Shown piece by piece: positions 47,801-55,477 of a stretch of DNA of 59,668 bases. The notes beneath the pieces are model-generated. The model saw only the letters and a list, made by a program, of their open reading frames with translations, was not told the DNA's origin and searched no databases. Position 1 is the stretch's first letter; each line of letters begins with the position of its first letter. Source of the DNA: a virus; the IMG/VR virus record IMGVR_UViG_3300031862_000785, positions 1 to 59,668 of that record; one strand, written 5' to 3'. The translations under genes were made by a program, and so were the position numbers.

Positions 47801-47865
47801 AAGAAGTAGCGGCGCAGCAGTCCAAGGGCCTTTTCCGAAGGGGGCACAGCCCTACTCTCGCTCAT
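44860..47865 (-). CDS. Primase-helicase with TOTE-type archaeo-eukaryotic primase domain
   Basis: A 1001-residue protein. Residues about 20-210 match the TOTE-type primase: FLCRTDTVAFLAPWERP, VHYRNSRGEGVVKGHFRIG, LCLDFDGGDH (catalytic D98, D100), ERSGGGHGWHLWCFF. A middle region (about 290-370) resembles a zinc-binding primase module. The helicase-like ATPase has P-loop EAPTPGSGKGLLADV (588-597) and PVILLDNI (Walker B). Residues 790-873 are a winged-helix-like domain duplicated in the next gene. After it comes a Cys/His/Ala low-complexity stretch (HACACACVCAHACAG) coded by an alternating purine-pyrimidine tract, and an acidic tail. Likely the phage replicative primase and helicase. Confidence 0.82.
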   Translation of the reverse strand: MSESRAVPPSEKALGLLRRYFLCRTDTVAFLAPWERPSPARADGQLDELLLAHLKGSEAPKVTVHYRNSRGEGVVKGHFRIGAYAPAPDGTTRWLCLDFDGGDHAEALADSTGTALTVYRIFESAGLRPYLERSGGGHGWHLWCFFDPPVSARKARAMAKVLLPEEVTLANGERALPQTGRGIEVFPKQPKIGRNGFGNLVWLPWWSEANGAANQFHRPNEKGELVPFVPEEFETVDESQVEAVIARIKESGSQQTRASPRQRKSDETSDQAWREWREKALAALPLEAVYGQWLTGKTCAEGWLQCRDPWSPTGDRDPSAGVADGSGQAERGEFHSFISGRSLSVFDFLVERGEAADFRAACARVAEMSGVPLPVLPRDSPRQVSSHGRPTIQVNNRQLRDVVADAWRAVHAANRPPTLFVRSGALVRLQHADDGCRIEATDEAAIYGFLARSADWVKITDTGVTSVSPVRDVARDMLAYPDEQVPQLEAVVCAPVFGREGKMISESGYHAAARLWYHRLPGFSVEAVPERPTPEQVGTARDLLLTDLLVDFPFASEADRAHAVAALLLPFIRRMVDGCTPIHLIEAPTPGSGKGLLADVVALIALGRCCEPTTVTPDEEEARKKITSLLARAQPVILLDNIRTGIESAQLAAALTAEVWSDRILGQTRMIDLPNRATWLVTANNPRLSLEIARRCARIRLDPRTDRPWERTAFKHAPLREWIRANRARLVHALLVLVQTWIAAGKPQGQRVLGSFEGWSRVVGGILGNVGIDHFLGNTEELYETADAEGNEWREFVAAWWDDYHDNWVSAKDLLEIALERDLLGSVIGDKSLRSQQTRLGRALAAVRDRQFGEWRVLMRRDAHTKGACYRLDPAGDCGTCGTLCGTSHPLVPQENARADEGLLPLAERCGCSALPSPHACACACVCAHACAGRTPVEVPQRSANMSESLPEASEAKFDADVEARSSATGSARFRGDASTARAVEEPVDLADLSDDEEDCP
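45071..45111. repeat. 41-bp strictly alternating purine-pyrimidine tract
   Basis: From 45071 to 45111 every base alternates between purine and pyrimidine, mainly CG, CA and TG steps. Such tracts can adopt Z-DNA under negative supercoiling. It lies within the coding sequence for the low-complexity tail of the primase-helicase. Confidence 0.85.
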
Positions 47866-50063
47866 CGCCTACTCCCGTCACGCTGGCCGAGAAGTGAGAG
47901 GAAAGTCTTGCGCTGTTCGAGGTGTCGCCGCTGGGCGCAGTTGCGCAGGCCCCAGCGGTCGCCGATCACGATAGCCACCTCCTGCGCACGGGTCACCCCG
48001 GTGTAGAAGAGGTTCCGATGGTGCATGAACGAGTGGGCCTTGTGCACCAGCACGATGGCGCAGGGAAACTCGGAGCCTTGGGCCTTGTGGATGGTCAAAG
48101 CGTAGGCAAGCGACAGGTCAGAGAGGTGGCCGGACTCAGGGGTGACGGTCACAGCCTGGCCATTGAAGGAGACTTCCATCGCCCCGTCGCTTTCAATTGC
48201 GGTCACGCGACCGACCGCGCCGTTCATCACGCCCAGGTCGTAGTTGTTCCGAGTCTGGATCACCTTGTCGTGCAGCAGGAAACGCGGGCGGCGCCCGGGC
48301 CTGGGAGCGGAGACATCGACTGCCCACAGCTTCTTCTGGACCAGACGCTGCAACTCGACGTTGAGCGCCTCGACGCCCAGAGGCCCTTTGCGCGTCGGGG
48401 TAAGTACCTGCACATCTTCCACCAGGTCGAAACCCAGCCGCCCAACGAGCACTGATTCAAAGAGGTCGAGCAGGAAGCGCTGCACATCCCAGACATCGGT
48501 GAACTGATCCACCAGGTACCAGGGGCGGCGGCTCCCGCCGTCGTCCGCGGCGGTCGTGCGCACCTCGCCTTGCAGGATAGCGATGGAGTTCTCTTTGAGC
48601 ACGCCCGCCTGGCGCACGATCTCGTCGAGGATGACGGTGGGCACTGCGCGCGTGTCGATCAGGTCGCGCAGGACGTTGCCCGGCCCAACGGGCGGGAGTT
48701 GGTTGTGGTCGCCTACCAGCACGACGGCGGTTCGCTCCAGGTCCAGGGCCTGGAAGAGGTGCCAGGCCAGAGGCACGTCCACCATCGAGACCTCGTCAAT
48801 GATCACTACGTCGGCCGCGATAGGGTCTTCCGCCGTTCGCCTGAATTCCCGGCCGTCATAGCCGAGCAGCCGGTGGATAGTGAATGCCTCCTGGCCGACC
48901 ACCTGCTCCAGCCGCTTCGCCGCCTTGCCGGTTGGCGCACAGAGCACCACTCGAAGGTCGCACTTGCGGCAAAGGCGGGTCATCGCCGCGATGGTGTAGG
49001 TCTTGCCACTGCCCGCGCCGCCGCAGATGAGGGTGATCTGATGGCGCAGCGCGGTCAGCACGGCCTGGCGCTGGCCGGCGTTGAGGTCGGGCGCATTCTC
49101 GTCCACCAGACCTTCCAGGTCGTCTTCGCCCGCCAGGTGGCAGTTCGCTTCGCCCCCGCGCCGAAACACCTCCCCGAGTTGCTCCTCCATCGCGCGCAGG
49201 TCAGGCCTGGCCACCAGAAACCGCCCGCCGTAAGAGGCGCACGAGAGCTGCTTCTCTTCGATCAGGGAATCCAGTGACTGCTCGATCCGGGCGCGGCTGT
49301 CGAGAGTGTCCATCACCAGCAGCGCGTTCGCCTGGTCAATCAGCTCCTCGTACTCGACCCAGCAGTCCCCTTGCTCGACGCGCTCTTGCACGCAGTGCAG
49401 GACGCCAGCGCGAATCCGGGAGGGATGATCCTTCGCCGAACCCATCTTGCGGGCGATCTTATCCACCCGCTTGAAGGCGAAGCCCGGCACCTCGCGGGCG
49501 ATCAGGTAGGGATCAGTCTGGAGCAGGGCCACCACGTTGTTGCCGAACCGCTCGACCAGCGTCTTCACCTGGTGGTGGGTGAGGCCGAAGGCCGCCAGCC
49601 AGGTGAGCGCACCGTTGACGGCCTTGGTGCGCAGCCACTCGTCTCGCAGCGATTGCACAACCTCGAGGGGAACATGAACCGCCTCGGCAATGGCTTCCGG
49701 CTCCTCGGAGAGCACCCGGTCGAAGTCCTTGCCGAAGCGCTCAGCGATCTGGCGCGCCTTGACCGGGCCGATGCCCTTGATGTCGGGATGGTTGGCGAGG
49801 TAGTTGGCCAGCCCCTCGGCATCGAGCCTGGTGTCGTACTCCAACGACTCGACCTTGAGTTGCCGGCCGTACTTCGGATGCTCTTCCCAAACACCGTGCA
49901 GTATGACCGGTTCATACTCGCGGATCATGACCGGTCCTGCGAATGAGATGCTCTGCCCCTCCGTGGTGCGAAGCCGTCCGGCGGAGAAGCGCGGGCTGGA
50001 ATAGAAGACTTCCTCAACGCGGCCCCGTACCGTGGCCGCTGGTTCTCTCAAAGCACTTCGCAT
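47862..50063 (-). CDS. RecD2-like helicase
   Basis: A 733-residue protein; ATG 50063 has AAAGG about ten bases upstream. The N-terminus has an OB-like region, then helix-hairpin-helix modules (IKGIGPVKARQIAERFG). The SF1B helicase core shows CGGAGSGKTYTIAAM (Walker A), VVIIDEVSMVD (Walker B), GDHNQLPPVGPG (motif III), a later SH3-like region, and ALTIHKAQGSEF and FYTGVTRA (motifs V and VI). This is the RecD2 layout: a 5'-3' helicase acting in recombination or replication. Confidence 0.88.
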   Translation of the reverse strand: MRSALREPAATVRGRVEEVFYSSPRFSAGRLRTTEGQSISFAGPVMIREYEPVILHGVWEEHPKYGRQLKVESLEYDTRLDAEGLANYLANHPDIKGIGPVKARQIAERFGKDFDRVLSEEPEAIAEAVHVPLEVVQSLRDEWLRTKAVNGALTWLAAFGLTHHQVKTLVERFGNNVVALLQTDPYLIAREVPGFAFKRVDKIARKMGSAKDHPSRIRAGVLHCVQERVEQGDCWVEYEELIDQANALLVMDTLDSRARIEQSLDSLIEEKQLSCASYGGRFLVARPDLRAMEEQLGEVFRRGGEANCHLAGEDDLEGLVDENAPDLNAGQRQAVLTALRHQITLICGGAGSGKTYTIAAMTRLCRKCDLRVVLCAPTGKAAKRLEQVVGQEAFTIHRLLGYDGREFRRTAEDPIAADVVIIDEVSMVDVPLAWHLFQALDLERTAVVLVGDHNQLPPVGPGNVLRDLIDTRAVPTVILDEIVRQAGVLKENSIAILQGEVRTTAADDGGSRRPWYLVDQFTDVWDVQRFLLDLFESVLVGRLGFDLVEDVQVLTPTRKGPLGVEALNVELQRLVQKKLWAVDVSAPRPGRRPRFLLHDKVIQTRNNYDLGVMNGAVGRVTAIESDGAMEVSFNGQAVTVTPESGHLSDLSLAYALTIHKAQGSEFPCAIVLVHKAHSFMHHRNLFYTGVTRAQEVAIVIGDRWGLRNCAQRRHLEQRKTFLSLLGQRDGSRR

Positions 50064-50494
50064 GCAGTTTGAGCCTTTCGATGGAATCGAAGCAGATAGC
50101 ATTCGGTGAACAGGCGAGCCACTTGCCGGTCGGAGCAGAAGAACACGGGAACGCCGTAGTCAATCACGATGGAGACCACTGCCCCCAGCACCGCGCTCGG
50201 GTGGGCGCCGGAGTGGTAGCAGCTTGCCACGACCTCCGCCAGGTCGGCTTCGACCACGATGCAGGCCGCCTCGTACTCCCTCAGCCGGAGCAACTCGCGG
50301 CGGAATCGGTCTCTGCTCCGGATCACGGTGGTAACGAGATCATCCAGCGTCTTGCGCTCCACCGCGACTCGATCCTCAAGCCCTTCGAGGGAGTAGTCTC
50401 CGGCGGGGAGCGCGCGGCGCACCACCGCCACGCGCTCCGGGTCGAAGGAATAAGCCTCCTGCTCACGGCTGTCGATCACGATCACGGCTGACAT
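50048..50494 (-). CDS. ERCC4-domain nuclease
   Basis: A 148-residue protein with the ERCC4 (XPF/Mus81-type) nuclease core: VIVIDSREQEAYSF, LPAGDYSL, VAVERKTLDDLV (the GDxnERKx3D pattern), and a later IVVEADLAEVV strand. It has no helix-hairpin-helix domain. Phages carry such stand-alone enzymes to cut branched DNA during recombination. It overlaps the helicase start by 16 bases. Confidence 0.85.
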   Translation of the reverse strand: MSAVIVIDSREQEAYSFDPERVAVVRRALPAGDYSLEGLEDRVAVERKTLDDLVTTVIRSRDRFRRELLRLREYEAACIVVEADLAEVVASCYHSGAHPSAVLGAVVSIVIDYGVPVFFCSDRQVARLFTECYLLRFHRKAQTACEVL

Positions 50495-50495
50495 G

Positions 50496-50981
50496 TCAGA
50501 ACGGGTTCAGAGCGTCCTGGGCGGCCGCGTCGTATCCCTGGCCCTCATCCTCGGTCACGATGCGCCGGTTGAAGTAGACGTTCTCGCTCTCGTCCTTCGT
50601 GCGCTTGGTGATCTCGAGGCGGACGTCCAGGAGCCTCTCCAGGTTGGCCGGCAGTTCGGAGAGGCGCGCCAAGTCGAGTCCGCAGGTGTGCAGGTCGGTC
50701 TTCAACCACTTGAGGTTCTCGCGGCTCGCCATCACGCTGTTGCGCCAGAGCAGCCGGCCCTTGTGCTGGGGGCCGAGCACCCGCAGCGTCCACTTCAGCA
50801 TGGGATTGCCGGAGCTCTGAGCGCGGGTCAGTTCGACCTTCTCGACAACGACCTGATACTTGCCATCGGGCAGCGGTTCGAAGTCGCGTTGCTCGATCGG
50901 CGCCTCGGCGAAGTCATCGTCGAACTGCGCCAGGTCGATACCAGGGCCATAGGTTGCGGCATCGGATTCGTAGGTGCTCAT
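50496..50981 (-). CDS. DUF669 protein (phage single-strand-binding-like)
   Basis: A 161-residue protein containing the DUF669 pattern: PLPDGKYQVVVEKVELTRAQ, NPMLKWTLRVLGPQHKGRLL, NLKWLKTDL, and a C-terminal VRLEITKRTKDESENVYFN. An acidic N-terminus (AQFDDDFAEAP) and a C-terminal NPF tail recall single-strand binding proteins. It is coded between the recombinase-like ATPase and the ERCC4 nuclease, as in many phages. Confidence 0.82.
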   Translation of the reverse strand: MSTYESDAATYGPGIDLAQFDDDFAEAPIEQRDFEPLPDGKYQVVVEKVELTRAQSSGNPMLKWTLRVLGPQHKGRLLWRNSVMASRENLKWLKTDLHTCGLDLARLSELPANLERLLDVRLEITKRTKDESENVYFNRRIVTEDEGQGYDAAAQDALNPF

Positions 50982-50984
50982 CGG

Positions 50985-51830
50985 TCACTCTCCTTGTGAG
51001 TGGGTTGTTTGCCCGCCGAGGCGGGCTTTCGGCCGCGAACTGTCCGCGGCCGGTTTGGACGCAGTAGGGGCTTTGCCAAGCTGCTCCGGGCTCGGAGCAC
51101 GATCGCTAGATTGCTGTGCCGGAGCCTGAGCGGGCGCGCCCTGGTTGAACGCCTCGACGAACTTGCTGAAATCCAGGTCAATTACTTCGGGCAGGCGCCC
51201 GGTGCGGTCGCCGGCCTCGTAGTTCACGTGCGGCTTGGTGCGCATCACCCGCCGGCCCGCCACGCTGCCATCGGGGCCTGCGGTCATCTCAAGGTCGCAG
51301 TAGAGAATCAGGTCAACCATCCCCAGCACGACCTTGCGCACCTTGTCGGGAAGGGTGGGGACGATCCGGGTGTGCTTGCCGGTGCGAGTCTCGATCTCCC
51401 GCTCCTGGGAGTGGGAGACCAGGAAGAGACCGTAGGGCAGCAGCGAGACCTTCGTGAGGACGCGGTGAAACTCGTTGTTGATCAGGGCATAGCCCTTGCC
51501 AAATCCCAGGTCGCTCTCATGGTCGATCTTGAACTTGGCGCAGATGTAATCGGCGCACATCCGGTAGGCGTTGTCCACGGTGTCGATGACCACCGTCCTG
51601 AACGGGTGCTTGCCCTCGGCGATCTCGCGGCAGGCCAGCAGAAACTCTTCCCACCTGGTGATCGGCACCTGGAACACCTCCAGGTTGTTGAGGCCGGCCT
51701 CGGTCGCCAGGAAGACCGCTCCCTCGGCCTGCGAACACCAGGTCGACTTCCCGATCTTGCTCGGCCCGTAGACCAGCACAGTCAGGTCGGCCAGGTTCTG
51801 TTTTGGCAGGGTTCTTTCAGTTGGAAGCAT
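50985..51830 (-). CDS. Sak4-like RecA-fold ATPase
   Basis: A 281-residue protein. VLVYGPSKIGKSTWCSQ is the Walker A of the Sak4/AAA_24 family; TVVIDTVDNAYRM is Walker B; LFLVSHSQEREIETRTGK follows. The C-terminal 60 residues are Gln/Pro/Ala-rich and disordered. Such phage proteins are single-strand annealing or RecA-like recombinases working with an SSB, here probably the DUF669 protein. Confidence 0.82.
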   Translation of the reverse strand: MLPTERTLPKQNLADLTVLVYGPSKIGKSTWCSQAEGAVFLATEAGLNNLEVFQVPITRWEEFLLACREIAEGKHPFRTVVIDTVDNAYRMCADYICAKFKIDHESDLGFGKGYALINNEFHRVLTKVSLLPYGLFLVSHSQEREIETRTGKHTRIVPTLPDKVRKVVLGMVDLILYCDLEMTAGPDGSVAGRRVMRTKPHVNYEAGDRTGRLPEVIDLDFSKFVEAFNQGAPAQAPAQQSSDRAPSPEQLGKAPTASKPAADSSRPKARLGGQTTHSQGE

Positions 51831-51846
51831 CTCGGTTCTCCTCTCG

Positions 51847-52782
51847 TCAGAATGCAGGAACCTCGCTCATGGAAGGCCCCCGCTGTTCCCGCAGCTCTTC
51901 GTGCGGGGGAACGCGCTGGTAGAAGTTGTCAATCACGTTCGGGCTGCCGCCGGAGCGACAGAGCGAAAAGTATGGACACGGCCGGTAGTGGTGAAAGCAG
52001 AAGGCGGTGTTCTGGTACCAGGCGTTCCGCCGCCTGGCGTCGAGGAAGGCCTGGGTGAGTTCCCACAACTCGGCGCGCAGCACGGTGAACTGGTCGCGGG
52101 AGAGATAGAGCATCTCCCGGTGAAACATCGCCGGCTGAGCATACTTAGCTGCCAGGCGATCCGCGAACTCGGCCTCGCTCTCCGTGCGGCGCTGCTTCAG
52201 CCGCGCCTTGAGCAGCAGGTTGTAGAACACGCCGGTGATGCGAATGCTGAGCGCCTGCTCCAGGTAGTAGGCGTAGAGCGTGATCTGGAAGTCGGTCCAG
52301 AGGCGCTCCAGGTAACCGCCGTCAAGAGCAGAGGCGGTCTTGTGCTCCAGCACGAAGTGCTCGTCTCCGACGCGGACGAGACCGTCCACCTTGCCGGCGA
52401 GCACGAAACTGCGAGAGCGCGCCCTGGTGGCCGGGTTGATGATCTCGCCTTCGAAGGTGTGCTCGAGAGCGAGAACCTCGAACTCCTCGGCCGGGTAGCG
52501 ATTCGCGTAGCCGGCCATCATCGCTGTGCCCAGACGCCAGTCCCGGCGCTGCTCATCATCCTGGACTCGGGCCGGCAGCCTCTGGTCGACGTGCTCCAGC
52601 ACCGCTGCGAGGTCGCGGTCGCGGTGCCAGATCTCCAGGCACTCGTGGACGAGAGTCCCGAAGCCGAGGCGCGGGTCACGCCTGATCGGCGCAAGCTCGC
52701 GCATGTAGCGCCAGTAGCAGGCCTTCCGGCAGTTGCGAAACAGACTCCACATCGAGTAGGTGGTGGTCATGCGAGGCGTCAT
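51847..52782 (-). CDS. Cas4/RecB-like PD-(D/E)XK nuclease with Fe-S cysteines
   Basis: A 311-residue protein. The nuclease core has FGTLVHECLEIWH, VLAGKVDGLVRVG and FVLEHKTASALDGG (D, ExK). Cysteines at the N-terminus (NCRKACYWRY) and C-terminus (CFHHYRPCPYFSLCRSG) fit the iron-sulphur cluster of Cas4/AddB-type nucleases. It overlaps the preceding gene's stop. Likely the exonuclease feeding the annealing protein. Confidence 0.85.
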   Translation of the reverse strand: MTPRMTTTYSMWSLFRNCRKACYWRYMRELAPIRRDPRLGFGTLVHECLEIWHRDRDLAAVLEHVDQRLPARVQDDEQRRDWRLGTAMMAGYANRYPAEEFEVLALEHTFEGEIINPATRARSRSFVLAGKVDGLVRVGDEHFVLEHKTASALDGGYLERLWTDFQITLYAYYLEQALSIRITGVFYNLLLKARLKQRRTESEAEFADRLAAKYAQPAMFHREMLYLSRDQFTVLRAELWELTQAFLDARRRNAWYQNTAFCFHHYRPCPYFSLCRSGGSPNVIDNFYQRVPPHEELREQRGPSMSEVPAF

Positions 52783-53087
52783 CGGCGAGCCTCCGCCACC
52801 AAGGCGTCCTCGCGCTGGCGTCCGACTCGCTCGATGCGGAAAGCTTCCTCTCCGAACTGCCGGATGAGGAAGTTGGTGAAGATGCGAGCCACCGTGTGGC
52901 CCGCCTCCGTGCGGGCGTCCACCACGAGGGCGCGCTTGTCATCGTCGGCACAGAAGGAAACATCCAGGCGGATACAGGAGCGGCCGTGAAGGCCCTCCGC
53001 CGCGAAGATGGAGAGCAGAAGCGACTCGTGCACCTCCTTCATGCACGCGCCGGGTTCGAAGCGAAAGCGGTAGATCTCCGGTGTCAT
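52779..53087 (-). CDS. Hypothetical 102-residue protein before the nuclease gene
   Basis: From ATG 53087 with GGAGAG just upstream. It has RFRFEPGACMKEVHESLLLS, CIRLDVSFCADDDKRALVVD and ARIFTNFLIRQFGEEAF. No known family. It is the first gene of the replication operon, directly after the 26-bp repeat at 53129. Confidence 0.6.
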   Translation of the reverse strand: MTPEIYRFRFEPGACMKEVHESLLLSIFAAEGLHGRSCIRLDVSFCADDDKRALVVDARTEAGHTVARIFTNFLIRQFGEEAFRIERVGRQREDALVAEARR

Positions 53088-53128
53088 CGGTCTCTCCATC
53101 CTGGTTGGGCTCAACCTCGCCCACTTCA

Positions 53129-53154
53129 TACCTACGGGATCTCGCGCGAAAGTG
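53129..53154. repeat. 26-bp repeat, upstream end of replication module
   Basis: TACCTACGGGA...GCGCGAAAGTG, matching 43808-43833 at 23 of 26 positions. It overlaps the 3' end of the sigma gene. It stands about 40 bases before the first gene of the replication operon, so it could be a promoter or a recombination boundary. Confidence 0.7.
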
Positions 53155-53752
53155 ACGGCGCCGGCTGGAGGTACTCGCGGAGCCCCGCCTCTTCGAAGAT
53201 CGCCCGGAGTCTGGAGCGCGGCCCGTAGAGGGTGGTGCGGGGAACTCCCAGGGCAGCCGCGACCTCCGAGATGGTGGCGCTCATCAGTCGTCGGCAGAGG
53301 TCTTGCTGCCCCGGGGGGATGTGGGCAAGGAGGCGCTCCAGGTCAACCTTCCGCGCGACCTCATCTTCCAGGGACAACTCGCCGACGCTGTGCTGGCTGC
53401 GAACGGCGTCCTCATGGGCGATGTCCTCGATGGACACCTCGTCGCCCTCAGCGGTCTGGACGGTATCTGAGAGCGAGCAGACGTTGAGCCGGAAGTCGCG
53501 GCGAGCAGTGCGGCGGGCATCCAGAATGTCGGCGGCCTTGTGTTCGACGATTCGGGTGACGAACGCCCCGAGTCTCCCGCGCGTGGGGTCGAACTTAGAA
53601 AGCTGCTCCAGGACGTGAAGAGTCAGGTCGCCTTCGATGTCCTCGCCTTCGTCCCTGGTGACACCGGCCTTGCCGATCAGTCGAGATGCTGTGCGCCGGA
53701 TGATCTGAAATGCCTCTGCGTCGAGTTCCTTGCGGCTGGAATCGGAACCCAT
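53132..53752 (-). CDS. Phage sigma-70-like RNA polymerase sigma factor
   Basis: A 206-residue protein. Region 2 is visible at residues about 15-85: RLIGKAGVTRDEGEDIEGDL, QLSKFDPTRGRLGAFVTRIV and HKAADILDARR. A region 4-like helix-turn-helix lies at about 140-195 (ATISEVAAALGVPRTTLYGP). It likely redirects host RNA polymerase to phage promoters. The ATG at 53752 follows AGGAGGAAAGG. A 119-bp part of region 2 is also found in the AbiEi-like gene. Confidence 0.82.
   Translation of the reverse strand: MGSDSSRKELDAEAFQIIRRTASRLIGKAGVTRDEGEDIEGDLTLHVLEQLSKFDPTRGRLGAFVTRIVEHKAADILDARRTARRDFRLNVCSLSDTVQTAEGDEVSIEDIAHEDAVRSQHSVGELSLEDEVARKVDLERLLAHIPPGQQDLCRRLMSATISEVAAALGVPRTTLYGPRSRLRAIFEEAGLREYLQPAPSLSREIP
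53591..53709 (-). repeat. Sigma-gene segment homologous to the AbiEi-like insert
   Basis: 119 bp encoding part of sigma region 2. It aligns without gaps to 28892-29010 with 78 of 119 bases identical, and 22 of 41 encoded residues identical. Confidence 0.8.
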
Positions 53753-53920
53753 CCTTTCCTCCTCGCGGCCGAGGAGGAGCCCGTGGCGGGTGCCGCCCAG
53801 CTCCGGGGAAGCATCGAGAAACGATCAGAGGTCGCTGCGAGTTCGCCGGCTTGGCGACACCCACAACGACCTCCGCTCTGCGGCCAGTACGTTGTCTGGT
53901 GACGGAATATGGCCCCGGTC

Positions 53921-54235
53921 TCAGACCGGAACCGGAACACTCATCTGAAACGGAAGCCCGTGCTTGACAGTCAGCACCTCGATCACGCCGTTGCCCATCT
54001 CGTCGAGCGAAGCGAAGAACTCCACGGCGTGGATCTTCAGGATGAAGTCCCCGGCCTCGCGCTCAGGGCGGGGGCCGTTCTCCTTGCCGAACGCGACATC
54101 GCGCACAGCGCGTGGCAGGGGATCGAAGACCGGCTCGCCGCCGACGATCAGCAGGTTCTCGATCCGGCCGAAGCCGAGTTCCTGGCAGATCTCAAGCAGG
54201 CGCTGCCGGGCAGGGGAGAGATCGCTTTTTCGCAT
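53921..54235 (-). CDS. Hypothetical 104-residue protein
   Basis: From ATG 54235, with GGAGGT five bases upstream. The N-terminal 40 residues are helical (RQRLLEICQELGFGRIENLL) followed by strands (AGDFILKIHAVEFFASLD, GVIEVLTVKHGLPF). No known family. A palindrome and a tandem 11-bp repeat stand upstream, suggesting regulated transcription. Confidence 0.65.
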   Translation of the reverse strand: MRKSDLSPARQRLLEICQELGFGRIENLLIVGGEPVFDPLPRAVRDVAFGKENGPRPEREAGDFILKIHAVEFFASLDEMGNGVIEVLTVKHGLPFQMSVPVPV

Positions 54236-54251
54236 ACGCCACCTCCGTGAC

Positions 54252-54286
54252 TGAGAGTTGTGGAGCCGTCTGGCTCCTGACTCTCA
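54252..54286. promoter_or_regulatory. Palindrome upstream of the 104-residue gene
   Basis: TGAGAGT (54252-54258) and ACTCTCA (54280-54286) form the outer arms; GGAGCC (54262-54267) and GGCTCC (54272-54277) form the inner arms. Candidate operator, or an RNA hairpin in the leader of the gene at 54235. Confidence 0.5.
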
Positions 54287-54324
54287 TGGTCGCAGAGGTG
54301 ACCAGAAAGAGGGGTGGGCGGAAA

Positions 54325-54346
54325 GTGGGTTTACTGCGGGTTTAGT
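54325..54346. repeat. Tandem 11-bp repeat upstream of the 104-residue gene
   Basis: GTGGGTTTACT and GCGGGTTTAGT, 9 of 11 identical, stand side by side. They may be a binding site for a regulator. No convincing promoter hexamers were found nearby. Confidence 0.4.
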
Positions 54347-54369
54347 GTGGGCGCGCCGAAGCGGGAGGC

Positions 54370-54404
54370 AAGACGAGAAAGGGCCGCCTTGCCCGGCGAC
54401 CCTT
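54370..54404 (-). terminator. Terminator after the winged-helix operon
   Basis: AAGGGTCGCC pairs with GGCGGCCCTT (arms 54395-54404 and 54379-54388, one G-U pair) with a six-base loop, followed on the minus strand by TTTCTCGTCTT. It ends the two-gene operon whose last stop is at 54434. Confidence 0.75.
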
Positions 54405-54433
54405 CCAACGATTGTGCGCACCTGGTGGGATGA

Positions 54434-55477
54434 CTACACCAGAGCGAGATCGGGCGGGAACAGCCGGAGCCGATGGCCCACGCGGTGTCGCGTTTCGATC
54501 AGCCGGGTGCCGGCACCGGCCTCCGCAGCATCCAACGCGCGGCGGAGTTCCTTTACCGTGTCGTGTATCTGACGGCGGTAGATCATCATCTTAACGCTTT
54601 CGCCGGGCCAGAACATGGCGTAGATCGTCTCCCGCTTGACCCAGCCTTCATCGCCCCCGGCTGCCTGCCGCGCAAGGAGCACGAGGAGTTGGAAGGCACG
54701 TGGCGGCATGGACAGAGCGACACCACGGAAGTAGGCCTGGTGGCCCGCCACATTCACTAGGAGCACGGCCTCCGCAGCCAGCAGCGGTTTCGGGCGCGAT
54801 AGGGCTTCGGTCCTCCAGTAATCGCAGATCGTCTCGGTGACCGCTTGCGTGTCCAGCTTGAGACCATCGTGGTCGAGGTTCAGCATCCGGCAGAGCGGAA
54901 GCACCTGGGTTCTCTCATTGAACACGCCGTCCGCGGGAGCCTCCGCAAGGGTGAGGACGACAGACACTGCGCTCCCTCGGAACGCCGTTCGCTGGTCGAA
55001 GACTTCCCGCGCATCGCTCCATCCGACTCCGCGGGCAAGGAACATGTCTCCGTCGCCTTCCCTGGCCACTACCTTCCCCAACGACCACAGTCGCCCAGTT
55101 ACGCGCTCCTCGACATTTCCTTTCGCGCCGAGTTCTTCGGCGACGATCTCTGCCAGGGGGCCAAGGTCAACCTTCCACTGCCTTAGCCGCTCCAGGGGGA
55201 TAGCTACCCGTCCGATATCGTCTCGCTCCTCACAAACGACATATGCTCGCGGAGGCTCCCCCTCTCCGGCATCGAGGAGTTCCACCTCTGCCAGGCAACG
55301 CTGCTCGCACCCTGGGCAAGTGGTGGAGGTCGCGTAATCGCCTTGCCTCAGCACGCCTGATGAGCGCAGTGCTGCCAGGTGTTCACGAGGCCAGCGCGCG
55401 ACGTCCTCAGTCTCGAATGATGTACTGGACGCTACGTCGGCGCTTTGCAGAACCGTCCTGAGTGCGTCCTGAGACAT
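54434..55477 (-). CDS. Zinc-ribbon plus C-terminal winged-helix protein
   Basis: A 347-residue protein. A zinc ribbon with CPGCEQRC lies near residue 55. The middle (about 90-235) is an unassigned alpha-beta region. The C-terminal 100 residues resemble OmpR-type winged helices: MPPRAFQLLVLLARQA, MIYRRQIHDTVKELRRAL, and a final TRHRVGHRLRL hairpin. It overlaps its upstream partner by 71 bases and is probably co-translated. It may sense or bind DNA and regulate or target its partner. Family not recognised by name. Confidence 0.65.
   Translation of the reverse strand: MSQDALRTVLQSADVASSTSFETEDVARWPREHLAALRSSGVLRQGDYATSTTCPGCEQRCLAEVELLDAGEGEPPRAYVVCEERDDIGRVAIPLERLRQWKVDLGPLAEIVAEELGAKGNVEERVTGRLWSLGKVVAREGDGDMFLARGVGWSDAREVFDQRTAFRGSAVSVVLTLAEAPADGVFNERTQVLPLCRMLNLDHDGLKLDTQAVTETICDYWRTEALSRPKPLLAAEAVLLVNVAGHQAYFRGVALSMPPRAFQLLVLLARQAAGGDEGWVKRETIYAMFWPGESVKMMIYRRQIHDTVKELRRALDAAEAGAGTRLIETRHRVGHRLRLFPPDLALV

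Noticed and set aside
53753-53920. Possible small gene or promoter between the sigma gene and the 104-residue gene
   Set aside because: Only a short CCGGTC/GACCGG hairpin was seen. No convincing promoter hexamers and no ORF with a ribosome binding site.
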